The notes under the pieces were generated by a model. The model saw nothing but the letters and a program-made list of their open reading frames with translations, searched no databases and had not been told where the DNA came from. A stretch of DNA of 64,000 nucleotides from Gaeumannomyces sp. JS-464 (lineage: Eukaryota; Ascomycota; Sordariomycetes; Magnaporthales; Magnaporthaceae), in contig NGZR01000005.1 of NCBI GenBank assembly GCA_002197995.1, positions 3,968,001 through 4,032,000 on the forward strand. The letters are read 5' to 3'. This document shows positions 38,226 through 51,251 of the stretch, piece after piece. The first letter of the stretch is position 1, and each line of letters begins with the position of its first letter. Both the position numbers and the translations under genes were made by a program.

Positions 38226-40475
38226 ATGAGCCGCTGTTGGTTTGATGATTGGTCCTGCACTTTCTGGGCCACTTTGCGTTCTCTGTGCTGCTTGCCGGCT
38301 TTCACGGGCGAATATGATACCCCATTTTTGTATCTGTTGCGTTTTAATTTCAGGCTGGAGCGAAGATGCGCGGGAACGGGTCCAAATTCGTCCTCGCGCT
38401 CTGGGAGGTAATCTCCTGTCCAATATTCATTGAGCGACCCTATCTCTGCAACCAATCTGCCGAGCCAGGAAAGGAACTAAGGCCCTGTTTGCCTGTTGAC
38501 TGCAAGATAAGATCGGCCTTGGCTACGGATTCGGACTGCCTCATTTCACAGTCTTTTGGGGGTCATGACCGCCCCTAGCTAACCCAGGACCGGACGTTAG
38601 GACATCAGTGGGAGCTATCGCAGGCGGGTGGGTTGTGCTTACTCGGCCTACGTCTCCCAGCCACATCCATCACCGACAGCTGTTGGGAAGCGAAGAAGGG
38701 GCAGAAAGAGGTAGTAGGCCGACGGGCTTGAAGATCGCTAGGTAGGGCTGAAAGTGGCTGGGTTGCTTATCACCAGGACTGAGCCGGGCAGAGTATCCAA
38801 CGCAACCATCTGCGGATCCACTGCGGCCTGTTTTTGGCGTTGATTTGTTGTGAGACGAGGGCTGAGCTCACCTCAGCCAGGCGCTTAGCTAGCACGAAGC
38901 GAGCGATACTTTCTGGCCTGGTTGTACGAGGCATGGAGATTGCTGATGACGACCACCCGCCCCTGGTGGCATCGCAAGTCGACATGTCGCCCTGGCCGTC
39001 TTTGGCTCGACCGGCAGCCCCATGCCGGAGGAGGGCCCCTTGCAGCTCGTCCTGGGCAAGGAAACGCGGAGGAGAATGGGCGATGTAACTGCGTCGGTGT
39101 GATGGGCATTCTGGGCGAATGCGCTACCACCTCCTGTCCACGACGGTAGGCTTGCTGGGTGACCTGTTTATGTTGCACTACGCACCAAGGCCCAGGGCCA
39201 TCAATCACCGAGCAATAGGGTCGTTGGCGATCCAGCCAGCAGGGCCACTGAGGACAAGTCGGCGCAGCGCCGAGCCTGCCGGTCGGCCCGCCTTGGTTGT
39301 TTGGGGCTGGTGGTATTTTTGGGCGAGAGCGAATGCGACGCCGCAGTCCAGCTTGCGCTAAGTAGCTCTGGGTGCGGGATTCGTAATCGCCAAGGATGCC
39401 AATGGAACAGCCCATCTCCCCTGGATTCGGTGGGCCACGCAAGCGGGCGCCGACCAGTCACAGTGACCCGAGCAAGGTATGGCCGGCTCCTCTCCGCTGC
39501 GCTGCTGTGATGCACACTGGCCGGCACAGGTTCGGAATTGTGGAATCTGGAGGTGGAAGAGGGGCATCGGGCGCTGCAAAGGACGTCATGCTCCACCCGC
39601 GAAAAGCAGGCGTCATTGGGGCGGGAGGCGCTGTGACTGCCAGGGTCACGTTCGCGCTTGTGCTAAGTGAGTGTCGAGACTAAAAAAAAAGTAAAGGAAA
39701 AACTTAGATGAAAAGAAGAACAGAAAAAGAGGCCGTCTCTACTGGAGGGTGGACTGGGAACGAGATTCACTTACACCGGATGGTAGACGTCGAACCGGGT
39801 TTGGGCAGCAAGCAATCGCGGCAGTTGGTGTCTTTTCACTTTTTCTTTCTGTTCCATTCCCTTTCTTCGCTGGGCTGCTCTTCTGTTTATAGCAACCAAC
39901 GCCTCCATCGTCTCCCTGATCCCTGTTCCTTTGCGGCAGTCTTGCCAATCCTGCTCTCCCTTGGACCCCTGCGGCACGGCCCTGTGCACCTGCGCCTGCT
40001 GCCTCTGTCTATGCGAGCCGGGCCCGAGTCCATGCCGACAAAACTTTGCTCTGGCCTCTCTGATATAATCTCTGCTCTTCGCTGTTGCTTCTAGTTATTC
40101 CAATATACTTCACCCAGGCTGTATCCCTACACTTGCCACGCTTGCCAGGTATGTTGGCGGTCTTTGCGCTGTAAGCACCAGGGTTTGAGTGACAAACGCC
40201 AGGACCTCTGACCTCATACCTAATCAGGGACAAAACGGGCCCTCACCCGCCCGTCAGACCCATCGCACCGCAACGCTCGACCCCCGTATCCGCTACCCAC
40301 AGCGCACCCCAGAAGCCATCGACTGCGATTCCCTGCCCCGCTGCGGCATCTGTCCAAACCGCCATCTATCCCCCAGTCCTCGTCGCGTTGCTGCGCTCGC
40401 TGACGGGCGATAGCGACGGCCACCAGGCGCATTTGCCTATCCTACCTGCCCCTCCTCCCCGCGACACTCTACGCC
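38226..40475. other. Intergenic, no gene seen
   Basis: Upstream of the PX-domain gene. The last 650 bp (39,830-40,475) is C/T-rich and probably its promoter and leader. No coding region was recognised in the remainder. Confidence 0.5.
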
Positions 40476-43400
40476 ATGGCGCCGTCAGTAGAACCTCAGA
40501 ACGGAGATGCCCGCGTCGAGAACGGTGCGGCTCCGGCGCCCGACGCGGTCAAGGAGCTTCCCATCCGCACCGCCAGCAGCAAAACCGTCCCGCCGCCAGG
40601 CCAGACCCTCACAGGGAAGCAGGAGCACTGTAAGTTCCTCGGCGCTGCCGCTGCGGCCGTCACGGCCTCCTCCCTACCCGAAACCGGCGCGCCCTTTGGC
40701 TAACTAGCGGGCAACGATGCTTTCCACCACGCATAGATCTCAAGCGCGAATTGGTCTCGGAGCAGGTCAAGCGCGAGATCGCAGAGCTCAACTCCCCAAC
40801 CGCATTGCGCCGCTTTGGAGCCCCCTTCAAATCGGAATTTGGCGAGGTCTCTCCTCTCGACTCCGAACTCCCCATCCTGCGCTACATCTTCGTCCACCAT
40901 GTCCGCGAGTTCCCGTTCCTCGACAAGGCCAGGGAGAAGGAGTTCTGGCAGGACAAGCTGCAAGTGGTGCGTGCCCCGGCTGCACAGTACCCTCTCCGCG
41001 CCCCTCCTCCGACCCCAGGACACCCTGCTGACCCCCTGCCCTTTGGTTCTGGTTCCTGTAGTTCCTCGAATCCTTTGCGAGCAAGGGCATATCCTCTTCA
41101 GAAGATCGTCTGGAGGAAACGAAGCGCCGCAAGCTCGCACTCAAGGCGCAGAAGCTTGTGGAGCTGATGATAGTGTCTGGCGTTCGAACTTCTTCCGGTT
41201 TCGAGGAGAGAATAAGATTCTCGGAGCTCGAGATCGTGGACAGAGACGCCATCGACACCGGCGTGCTGGCGTCCATGCCCGAGGGCAACTACCTGAACGG
41301 CTGGGACGCCAACATCTGTGCGGTGCGCATCACATCTGTCAAGAGGAACATCAGGCATCACAAGCACTCAGTAAGGAGCCCCTTGGTTCCCAGTTGGGCC
41401 CGCCAACCCTATCGACTCCGTAGTCGGTTGATCTCATGGTACCAAAGTGCTGACATGGTATGGCCAGGAATTCATCCTCAGGGTAAAGAGGAAAGGGGAG
41501 CTGGAGTACTTTGTTGCTCGGCGCTACGGCGACTTCGTCAAGCTCCGCAATCAGATTCGTACGGAGCTCCCCGGCAAAGTCTTGCCGCCCACCCCCAAGA
41601 AGAACAAGAGCAACTCGTCGGCCTTCCTCGGTGGCATCATGTCCAAGGAAGACGATGACCAGTCATCTGTCTCCTCTGTTTCGACACAATTGACGAACAA
41701 TGGTGGCTACGATGGCGCCAAGACATTATCTGTCAGCCGTATCAAAGGTACCATGAGACTTGCTAACACCACCCACCTCCTTGGCAGATATAATGTGATG
41801 CTGATAAACCCCATTTCTGCAGACCATCGGAGGACCGGGTCTGGATCTAGCAGAGCATCCCCGCGACCATCGATGGACGGCCGTTCTGTAGATGGCCGTA
41901 ACAGCCCCGGGATGAAGCCCGATGTGAGTTCCCCTGAACGCTATGTGATGTCCTTATACCATGAGGCGAGATTCAGGCAAGACCCTAACCTTTTCATCAG
42001 GGAAATGTGTTGTTGTTCCGCGAGAACCAGCGCGTGTCTCTCCGAGCATTTTTGCGGTCGCTGCTACACAACCCTCAACTGGCCAAGACCAAGGCTATGC
42101 AGGACTTTTGACGCGGAATCCCATCACGCCCAAGGATGAGGACGTCGTGGACATCATGCGCCGCAAGGAAGTGGATGAGAAGCGTGTAGAGGAGCAGAAG
42201 AAGTTCTACGAGATCGCACGCAAGCGTGCCGCGGACCTGGATGTCTACATGGAGCAGTAAGTTTTTGAGCCCGAAGCTATTGATGCCTGACCTAGGTTGC
42301 TGATACCTACTATGCATGCTTGCTGACTTGAACACACTGCAGGTTCCGTCAAGATATTGTCGAGCGGAATGGCCTCACCATGCTGTTTCAGGAGATCAAG
42401 GACAAGGAGACGATCCAGGACCTCAGCATCCAGTATCAGAAGTTCGCCGAGTGGCTACGCATCGAGGTCGCGGCAACCATCTACCACCTCTTCCTGGCTG
42501 AGGACAACTCTCCCGAGCTGTTTGCGCAGGCCAAGCGGATCCACTCCCTCATGCCCTATACGCTCATGAAGAACGCTATTCGCATCGCGAACCCTGCCGC
42601 TGTCATGTCGGGCATCCTAGACATCTTCCTAGCGCAGCCATTCGGAGCACGGTCTCTCCTCCAGCGCATATTCACAATGACCCTGAACGACGGGATTCGC
42701 AACTTCCAGCGGGCAATAGATCAGCTGGCTGAGAAGATCGGCGACGAGGTCTTTGCCGCAAAGATCAAGAAGTTCTCTGAGGCGGAGGAGCATGTTAAGG
42801 TGGCCATTAGGGAGGAGGCGGCGGCCGACGACGTCGACATAGTCGTCGCGATTCTTCGTTCTGAGTTCCTCGAGCCGAACTTGACGGCTGATCAAATCGG
42901 GCGGCTGTATAACGCATACGTCGCATTCAACAGCGCCGTTGAGAATGTGGACGAGGAGCTCAAGCAGGGCGCACAGCTCTTCTCGTACCTGAAGCAACTC
43001 CTGAAGCTTCAGCTGAGGCAGCGGGACAAGGAGATGATGCTGCACCTGATCGAGGAGCCTGTGACGCTCCAACTCTTCAGGGATCTCTTCACCATATTCT
43101 ACGAGCCGCTTGTGCGAGTCTACAAGTCCGCCAACGTCTACAACAGCATTACAGACTTTGCTGTTTTCATCGACGACACTATCCAGGTGAGTTATTCCCC
43201 TTTCCATTTCCTTCGAAGATACGGGCGCCGGGACACCCAAATTTCCCCAGGTGTGGCCGTTCTTACTGTATCCCGGCTGGATCTAATTCGGATTTCTTGC
43301 TTTAGGTTGTTGAGCAATGTCGTGAGCAGGATGCTTCGGCGGACCCTAACCAGACCGTTCAAGCCTTCATTGATTTGTGCCAGCGCCACGAGCACAACTT

Positions 43401-43959
43401 CTACAAGTTCGTTCACGAGGTGCACACGCACGATAACGGGCTTTTCACCCAGCTCATGGGCTGGATCGAAGGCATCCTCGAGTTCCTGCGACATGGACCC
43501 AAATATGGCACTCTTGATGTCAATGCGCTGTTCGAGGGCGGCATCAGCATGAACCTCGTGGACAAGGAGAAGGCAATCGCCGAGATCGACCAACTGATCG
43601 GGTGGCAGGAGGCGCGGAAAAAGTGGCACCAGGACAAGACGAGGCAGAAGATGGCGGCCGAGGGCGGCGGCGCGCCCGGCGTAGACGGCGTGCCCGTTGG
43701 GTTCAAGTCTAGCGACTTTGGCCTTGACCAGATGGACCTCCAGGACATGGCGTACGAGGACGACTCGGGCTCGGACGACGAGGAGGAGGCTGAGATCCAG
43801 GACGAGCTGGATCCCATAGACGCCGAGAGGCGGCGTCGGGCAAAGCACCGAGACCGGCTCAGGCGCCGCGCCGGCGAGCCCGAGAAGCCAGGCATTGCCG
43901 AGGTGCACAAGCTGAGGGAAAACTTCCTCTCGATGCTGAGGATGATCCTGGCCGAGTGA
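40476..43959 (+). CDS. PX domain protein with PX-associated and DUF3818 regions (YPR097W/Lec1-like), one frameshift
   Basis: Eight exons: 40476-40629, 40737-40966, 41062-41370, 41468-41747, 41823-41923, 42001-42256, 42343-43186, 43306-43959; about 942 aa. Every junction is in phase. The order is an N-terminal PX-associated segment (SPTALRRFGAPFKSEFGEVS), a PX domain for phosphoinositide binding (EFILRVKRKGELEYFVARRYGDF), and a long helical DUF3818 region (from about residue 400) with QEIKDKETIQDLSIQYQKFAEW, then an acidic and Arg-rich tail. The yeast homologue YPR097W (Lec1) is tied to lipid droplets and sterol distribution; this role is by homology only. Exon 6 has a frame break at 42106-42109, where a TTTT run ends MQDF in a stop; one more T would restore LTRNPITPKDED. 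Confidence 0.88.
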
Positions 43960-44593
43960 GCCGGCGGGCTTCGTGCATGATTATTCTTTTTTATTTTTTA
44001 TTTTTTGTATTCTCTTCTTTGCGGGGACTCCTTTTCTTTACTTTCCTTTGGTGTGTGGGATGATGGGGGCTGTGTTCAATGGGATACCATGAATTTTCTT
44101 CAATGTTGACGTTTAAAAACAGGCGGGGGTCACTTAGAAAAGAGTCCGTGATGGGCCTTGACTGGGATTTTAGGGGTTGGGCGACCACCTTCTTTCTTGA
44201 GACCTGACCGGAACACATTGACGCACTCATGCTTGTTTACGTTTTTACCTTCTCAGCACTGGAGCCTCCAGTGCGTAACAGCATTCTTGGCTAGACCCGG
44301 GTTTGGGGATACATATAAACGAGGTCGCAGCGTCATTTTTGCTTACAAAGGAACGATAATTTCATATGCTTGTTGAAAATATTCGAGCGCCTGCAGTACT
44401 CCAATTATGACTTGTTTCGACCATTTTTTTTTTAATAGTTTGACACCAAGGTGCAGAATCGACACGACAATTGCTGGACCAGGGAAAGCGAGCGACTTTG
44501 CCATCGCGGTTGAATCAGGACAAACCAAAAAGTGATAAACCTATTTTAATAGTCCCAGCCAGGCCCGCCGGGTTACCAACCTACTCCCAACGA
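43960..44593. other. Convergent spacer, no gene seen
   Basis: Between the 3' ends of the PX gene (plus) and SDH2 (minus). T-rich stretches at 43983-44015 and 44425-44437 fit 3' UTR/polyadenylation sequence on either strand. Confidence 0.5.
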
Positions 44594-45647
44594 TTAAAAC
44601 GCCATCTCCTTCTTGATCTCGGCAATGGCGCGGGCCGGGTTCAGGCCCTTGGGGCAGGTCCGGGTGCAGTTGAGGATGGTGTGGCAGCGGTACAGGCTCA
44701 TGGAGTTGTCCAGGGCGGCGCGGCGCTGGACCTTGCGCTCATCGCGCGAGTCGGCCAGCCACCTGTAAGACTGCAGCAGGATCGCGGGGCCGAGGTACTC
44801 CTCCGAGTTCCACCAGTATGAGGGGCACGAGGTCGAGCAGCAGCAAGCGCACAGAATGCACTCGTAGAGGCCGTCCAGCTTTTTCCTGTCCTCCTTGCTC
44901 TGGCGGTACTCCTTGCCCTGTGCGACGAGAGAAACAAGCGGCCCGCGTTAGATCTTGGCTGAAATAGGGGGTGTGCGAACACGTGCGCTCTACTTACATC
45001 CGGCGCGGGGGTGTCCCGCTGCAGGTAGGGCTTGATGGACCTGTATTGCTTGTAGAAGTGCGTGAGGTCGGGCACGAGGTCCTTGACCACGTACGTGTGT
45101 GGTAGAGGGTATATTTTGACCTCGGCGGAGTCCTCAGTGGGAATGCGGCCTGTGGGGGTGTGCGCGCGGTTCAGGTTAGAGCACCGCTCATTCTGCCAGC
45201 CGGCCGGGTTCCCAGGCGCGTGGCGCCAATCCAGCCTCTGCTCCCGGCCGGCAGGGGTCCCCGGGAGTCGCAACACTCACACAAGCATGCCAGCGTGTTG
45301 GTGCCGTTGATGTTCATGGCGCAGCTCCCGCAGATGCCCTCCCTGCAGCTTCGGCGGAAGGTCAGGGTGGGGTCCAGCTCGTTCTTGATCCTGACGAGGG
45401 CATCGAGAACCATGGGTCCGGTCTTGTTCAGGTCGAGGCTGTAGGTCTGCATGCGCGGCTTCTCGGTCGGCTTGCTGGGGTCCCAGCGGTAGATCTGGAA
45501 GGACTTGAGCTTGGCGTCCTGTGAGGGGGCCGGCTCCGACACTGACGCCATGGTGCGCACGCACGCGGGCCTGAGGGCGCTGAGGACGGGGCGCGTCGCC
45601 GTGGCTGCCCTGAGCAGCCGGGAAGAGGTGGAGCGGAGAGATGCCAT
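44594..45647 (-). CDS. SDH2: Succinate dehydrogenase iron-sulfur subunit (complex II)
   Basis: Minus-strand exons 45281-45647, 44998-45149 and 44594-44917 give 280 aa with clean splice phases (TLACLC/RIPTED, DTPAPD/GKEYRQ). Sdh2 carries electrons from FAD in Sdh1 through three Fe-S clusters to ubiquinone in the inner mitochondrial membrane. The basic N-terminus is a mitochondrial presequence. The 2Fe-2S ligands are Cys101, 106, 109 and 121 in [21 protein letters not shown]; the 4Fe-4S/3Fe-4S ligands lie in [17 protein letters not shown] (from Cys193) and in [19 protein letters not shown]. The latter holds the His of the ubiquinone pocket that is mutated in carboxamide-resistant fungi; wild-type His is present. 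No frameshift. Divergent from SDH1. Confidence 0.97.
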
Positions 45648-46852
45648 CGTGGGCGGGCGAGCGGGTGTGCGCGGTCGGGTCTGGTGCTTGGTGGGCGATG
45701 ACGGCTCTGACAGGGTCAAGGAAAACAGACAAAAGAAAAAAGAGAAGAAGCGGCGGGGAATGTAGGTCAATTGCCGAGACCAGTTGCTCGACGGAGGGCC
45801 ACGGCGGCAAGCGAACCGAGAGTGGCGAGGCTGGTAGGGGCCGGAATGATCGATCAATCAAAGGCTACACGGCGCTGTGCGGATTGGATTGTCGCCGTCA
45901 TAACTTTTGCCCTTCGGGACACCTCGGTTATCAACTCGCCCCCAGCTCCGGGTGCTCGTGCGGGTCTAATTGAAGCCGGCTAGTAAGGCCAGCCAATAGA
46001 AGTCGAGGTGTTTTCAAGCAGCGCTGCTAAGATGGCACGTGACAGCTACAATCGCGACAACTTATAGCGAGACTAACATGCGCTAATGATGGTCAATAGG
46101 GAGTTAAATACGGAGGAGGCGATTGTCAGGTTACAAACACATATGTAGTATAGGTAGATAGGCATATTGAAAAAAGCCCTGCTTCGGGAAGCAGGAATTT
46201 GCATCAGCACACAGTCGGCGGGGACAGGGAACAACTCTCGTGGCTGGTGCCCCTCAGTTGACCTTCACCATCACAAACATCCTGGGACTGGCACGGCTTA
46301 CATGGTACCAATCGACATGATGCGTAGGCCATTTAGTGACGTGCTAGCGCATACCCCCCTGAGCTACGATCGTGCTACCATTTTCTCTCAACCTAGGCGG
46401 GCAGTGATTTTGGCCCCTTGCAGCTGTGTGGATACCTACCTACCTACCTAACTAGTCGATGTTGGGTGATAAAAATCAGGTGACAGAACCCAAGGCCATT
46501 GGAACAGATCGGAGTGTGGCGCGCACAGACCAGTCAAATCGAGTTGCGGCTTCCACCTGAAGATGTGGTCCCCAGCAAGCCTGGTCGGCAACTCGGCTAA
46601 TCACAAATCCTATGATTGGCTCCGTTTCTCCTGTTCTTGAAGTCGAGCTTCCGTCTTCTGCCAGAGCCACCGAAAAACCTACCTCTAGCTACCTGAGGTA
46701 CTGACGAAACAACTCCGGGCGGCCCTTCTCGCTCCCAGAACAGGCCAATCCACCAGACCAATCTCCCCTCTTCCGCCGCCGGCCAGCACAATCTTCGTTT
46801 CTCTTGGCTCGGCGCTGTCCATCACGCTGAGGGCGTGTGGAGAGTTGTCACA
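45648..46852. promoter_or_regulatory. Shared divergent promoter of SDH2 and SDH1
   Basis: 1.2 kb between the two SDH start codons. CCAAT boxes: plus strand 45993-45997; minus strand 46615-46619 and 45883-45887. The first two are each followed 12 bases later by a triplet fitting RWT (GTT and GAT), the CSAAT-N12-RWT pattern reported for the CCAAT-binding complex with HapX. Short TACC repeats occur at 46431-46450. Confidence 0.5.
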
Positions 46853-49241
46853 ATGGCGTCCCAAATGGCTTGGAGAAGATTAGCTGCCCAGACAGTCTTT
46901 CGCGCACCCCTGAGGAGTCCGATCCAGACGAGAGCCTTCTCTGCGACGCGCTCAGCAGGTAAAGCTTCCCCAGAACCCCTCACAAGGCTGGGGCCTGGTT
47001 TGCGGCTAACCTGGATGCGCGCATAGCTCGGATTCTCGGTACGGACCCGCTGCGGGCGAAGGAGGCGTCCAAGCACGTCAGCACCAAATACCCCGTGATT
47101 GTACGTCCTTCCTAATAGCGAGGATGCAAATTGGCGGAGGCGGGGTGCTTGAGGGGAGGGCGGGTCAAGGGTTATCCTACGCCGGTGTCCCAATGGCCCT
47201 CCGGAGCAACGGAGATGCCAGGGGCGGCTGAGGACAGGGAGACCCCTCACCCAAAGGGCCGGGAGAACGCGACATCTGACAAGACCGACCTCTTCAGGAC
47301 CACGAGTACGATGCGATCGTCGTCGGAGCCGGCGGCGCCGGTCTGCGAGCCGCGTTCGGCCTGGCCGAGGCGGGCTTCAACACGGCATGTATATCAAAAC
47401 TCTTCCCGACCCGATCCCACACCGTGGCCGCGCAGGGAGGCATCAACGCCGCGCTGGGTAACATGCACGAGGACGACTGGAGGTGGCACATGTACGACAC
47501 TGTCAAGGGCTCCGACTGGCTCGGAGACCAGGATGCCATTCACTACATGACCAGGGAGGCGCCCGCGTCTATTATCGAGCTCGAGAACTACGGCTGCCCC
47601 TTCTCGCGTACCGAGGACGGCAAGATGTAAGTTGGTCTCCAAGCTGTCCCTCCCGATGTTGGAGAGGCGTGCCACAGCTTGCGCCCCCGCGACGGCGCTA
47701 ACATCCATGTAGCTACCAGCGTGCTTTCGGTGGCCAGTCGCAGAAGTATGGCAAGGGCGGGCAGGCGTACCGCTGCTGTGCTGCTGCTGACCGGACGGGC
47801 CATGCGCTCTTGCACACGCTCTACGGCCAGTCGCTTCGTCACAACACCAACTACTTCATCGAGTACTTCGCCATGGACCTGCTGATGGAAGACGGCGAGT
47901 GCCGCGGTGTGATTGCCTACAACCAGGAGGACGGCACGCTGCACCGCTTCTTCGCCAAGAACACGGTTCTGGCCACGGGCGGATACGGCCGTGCCTACTT
48001 CAGCTGCACGTCGGCGCACACGTGCACTGGCGACGGCATGGCCATGGTCGCCCGCGCAGGTCTGCCTAACCAGGATCTCGAGTTTGTCCAGTTCCACCCG
48101 ACGGGTATCTACGGCGCCGGCTGCCTCATCACCGAGGGTTCGCGTGGTGAGGGTGGCTACCTGCTCAACTCTGAGGGTGAGCGCTTCATGGAGCGCTACG
48201 CCCCTACCGCCAAGGACCTGGCGTCCCGCGACGTCGTGTCGCGGTCCATGACCATGGAGATCCGCGAGGGTCGCGGTGTCGGACCGGAGAAGGACCACAT
48301 CTACCTGCAGCTGAGCCACCTGCCTGCCGAGGTCCTGGCCGAGCGCCTGCCCGGCATCTCAGAGACTGCCGCCATCTTCTCGGGTGTCGACGTGACCAAG
48401 CAGCCCATCCCGTGCTGCCGACGGTGCACTACAACATGGGTGGCATCCCGACTCGCTACACGGGTGAGGTCATTACTGTGGACGAGCAGGGCAAGGACAA
48501 GGTTGTCCCTGGCCTGTTTGCCTGTGGAGAGGCCGCCTGCGTGTCCGTGCACGGCGCCAACCGCCTGGGTGCCAACTCACTTCTGGACCTGGTCGTCTTC
48601 GGCCGTGCTGTGTCGCACACCATCCGTGACAACTTCACGCCTGGCGCCAAGCACAAGCCCGTCTCAGCCGACGTTGGCGCCGACTCGATTGAGGTGATGG
48701 ACCAGATCCGCAACTCGGACGGCCCCAAGAGCACCGCCGAGATTAGGCTAGCGATGCAGAAGGCCATGCAGACAGACGTCAGCGTGTTCCGCACGCAAGA
48801 GTCTCTGGACGAGGGTGTTCGCAAGGTGAACGAGGTCGACCAGACTTTCAGCCAGGTCGGCATCAAGGACCGGACCATGATCTGGAACTCGGACCTGGTC
48901 GAGACTCTGGAGCTGAGGAACCTTTTGACTTGCGCGTATGTGTTTACCAGCAGGGCCCCTCGCCAAAATACGTTCTACATATTGCCAACAAGCTAACACC
49001 TGCGTTTTTTTTGATCAACAGCACCCAAACCGCCACCTCGGCGGCGGCCAGGAAGGAGTCTCGCGGTGCGCACGCGCGCGAGGACTACCCGGACCGCGAC
49101 GACGACAACTGGATGAAGCACACTCTGAGCTACCAGAAGAAGCCTCATGGCAAGGTTGAGCTCTCATACCGTGGCGTCATCAGCCACACACTCGATGAGA
49201 ACGAGTGCAAGGCCGTGCCTCCGTTCAAGCGTGTATACTAA
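46853..49241 (+). CDS. SDH1: Succinate dehydrogenase flavoprotein subunit (complex II), one frameshift
   Basis: Five exons: 46853-46958, 47027-47100, 47298-47626, 47713-48935, 49022-49241; 650 aa when one lost base is allowed for. Oxidises succinate to fumarate with covalent FAD and passes electrons to Sdh2. Mitochondrial presequence, then the FAD-binding GAGGAG at about 70-75, and the FAD-linked His101 in [12 protein letters not shown]. The substrate/active-site region includes [18 protein letters not shown] and [13 protein letters not shown]; the C-terminal capping domain has [19 protein letters not shown]. The C-terminus ends [12 protein letters not shown] frame break near 48408-48413 (CCCG where CCCCG is expected, in [16 protein letters not shown]) would truncate an essential enzyme, so it is probably a sequence error. 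Confidence 0.96.
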
Positions 49242-49892
49242 AAACTGGGGAATGGGATGGTAGGCAGGCATTTGTTACTAATTTTTTTTAAAAAAAAAAT
49301 TCATCTGTTACCATTTCTTCTGGACAATATTCTGGGTGAATTACCGTTCACCCCTGCAGGGTGATATGTCTGCGAGCGTGAGTGAGTCCTTGCCATCCAT
49401 CGGGAGGGACATTCCTCCTTCATACTTCTGCAGTGCAGATTAATATGTACATGCGTCTACTGTCTCGGTCGCTGTCTACCTATATGTACGAGCCTTCGTG
49501 CCTCTATTACCACTACGCACGCTACTCATCAGGCATCGGTGTCGTGATCCCCTTTGCGTCTGAGTCTAGGTGGTGGTTGTGGACTGGTATGCATGACGCT
49601 CAGGGGGCCAAATAATGATGCAGAGTGGGGCTGGAGGGGCCTGGAATGCGCAAGTGGGAGGCAATGACCCCTCCCCCACCACTCAGCCCAGCAACCACAG
49701 GCACCGACCGTGTTCTGGTTGGGCTGATGTTGTTTTATGCGGCCTTGGTCAATCTGCACTTCACCCAAAAATTATACTTTTTGACCTTCAGCCCACCTTG
49801 CTCTCTAACCCTTCGCCGCACTGTATATCACGAGCCCTAAAGAGACTGCTATTATTGCTTCTACTGCGAACACTTACTGTGCCCGGCCCAAC
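49242..49892. other. Intergenic, no gene seen
   Basis: SDH1 3' end and RNA1 promoter (same strand). It contains an A/T inverted run at 49283-49300 (T-run followed by A-run, then AATTC) that could be a 3'-end signal. Confidence 0.45.
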
Positions 49893-51251
49893 ATGGCGAC
49901 CCCGAGCAAGGTGTTCTCCCTCGAGGGGAAGGCCCTGAAGCTGGACACGGCTGAGGACCTCGATACCCACATTGCTGCGCTCATCTCTATGGATGATGTC
50001 GAGGAGGTTAAGTTTTTAGGCAACACGCTGGGCATCGGCGCCTGCAAGCGCCTGGGCGAGGTCCTGTCCACCAAGAAGAGCCTTCAGGTAAGCTCGCGCC
50101 CCAAGCCCGCGATGCGCTGTTGTTGCTGTTGCTACCTGGGTACCCCGTTGATACTGACCCGTGAGCCGTCTTGGGCTTTCACTGCAGACTGCCAACTTTG
50201 CCGACATCTTCACTGGCCGCCTCCTCAACGAAATTCCCGAGGCACTCTCGCACCTCCTGACCCAGATCACGAACCTGCCTAACCTGAGGACGGTCAACCT
50301 CAATGACAACGCTTTCGGCATCAACACTTACGCGCCCGTCGCCGCCTTCCTGTCATCGCATGTGCCGCTGCAGCACCTGTACCTCAACAACAACGGCCTG
50401 GGCCCTGAGGCAGGCATGAAGATCGCGGATGCGCTCTCGGAGCTGCATGCCAAGAAGGAGGCCGCGCGCAAGGCGGGGCAGGCCGACGTGCCGGATCTTG
50501 AGACGGTCATCTGTGGGCGCAACCGGCTGGAGAATGGCAGTATGCGGCATGGGCGAAGACGTTTAGCCTGCACAACCGCGTGCGGGAGATCAAGATGGTG
50601 CAGAACGGCATCCGCCAGGAGGGCATTGTGCACCTGATCACCGACGGCCTCAGCCACTTGTCTAAGATCCAAGTGCTGGACCTGCAGGACAACACCTTCA
50701 CGTTGACGGGCGCAACAGCGCTGGCCAAGGTGGCGCCGAGCTGGACCGAGGTCGTGGAGCTGGGCCTGAGTGACTCGCTCCTCGGCAACAAGGGCGCAAA
50801 GGCGCTGGCCAAGGCGCTGGCCAAGGGAAAGAACCCCAAGCTCGAGGTTCTGCGGCTGCAATTCAACGAGATCAACTCCAAGGGCGTGCAGACCTTTGCC
50901 GACGCGGCCAAGGACGCGCTGCCAGTGCTTCGCAAGCTGGAGATCAACGGAAACCGGCTGTCAGAAGAGGATGGCATCATTGCGACCCTGAGCTCGCTTC
51001 TGGAGAAGCGGAAAGACGAGCTCGCAGGCGACGTGATTATGGAGGACGACTGGGGCCTGGATAGCCTCAGCGACCTCGAGGAGGAGTCTGAGGATGAGAA
51101 CGAGGACGAGTATGAGGACGAGATTGAGAAAGAGGCGCTTGCCGAGAAGCTGATCAAGGACGAGGAGGAGGCGCTAGAGCAGCCCGTTATCCCGGTCAAG
51201 GACAAGCAAGTCGACGAACTGGCGAAGAAGCTCGAGAAGACGGGGATCTAG
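49893..51251 (+). CDS. RNA1: Ran GTPase-activating protein (RanGAP1/Rna1), one frameshift
   Basis: Exons 49893-50087 and 50188-51251; 419 aa when one lost base is allowed for. Rna1 stimulates GTP hydrolysis by Ran in the cytoplasm and so sets the direction of nuclear transport. A leucine-rich-repeat array spans most of the protein (LRTVNLNDNAFG, LQHLYLNNNGLGPEAG, IQVLDLQDNTFTLTGA, LEVLRLQFNEINSKG, LRKLEINGNRL). A very acidic C-terminus (LSDLEEESEDENEDEYEDE) is the family hallmark. Frame break near 50542-50546: GSM is followed in the shifted frame by AWAKTFSLHNRVREIKMVQN, and one extra G would join them. Length and domain order match S. pombe and yeast Rna1. Confidence 0.94.

Noticed and set aside
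48930..49020. Frame running through the last SDH1 intron
   Set aside because: GTATGT donor and CAG acceptor remove it and rejoin LLTCA/TQTATS exactly.
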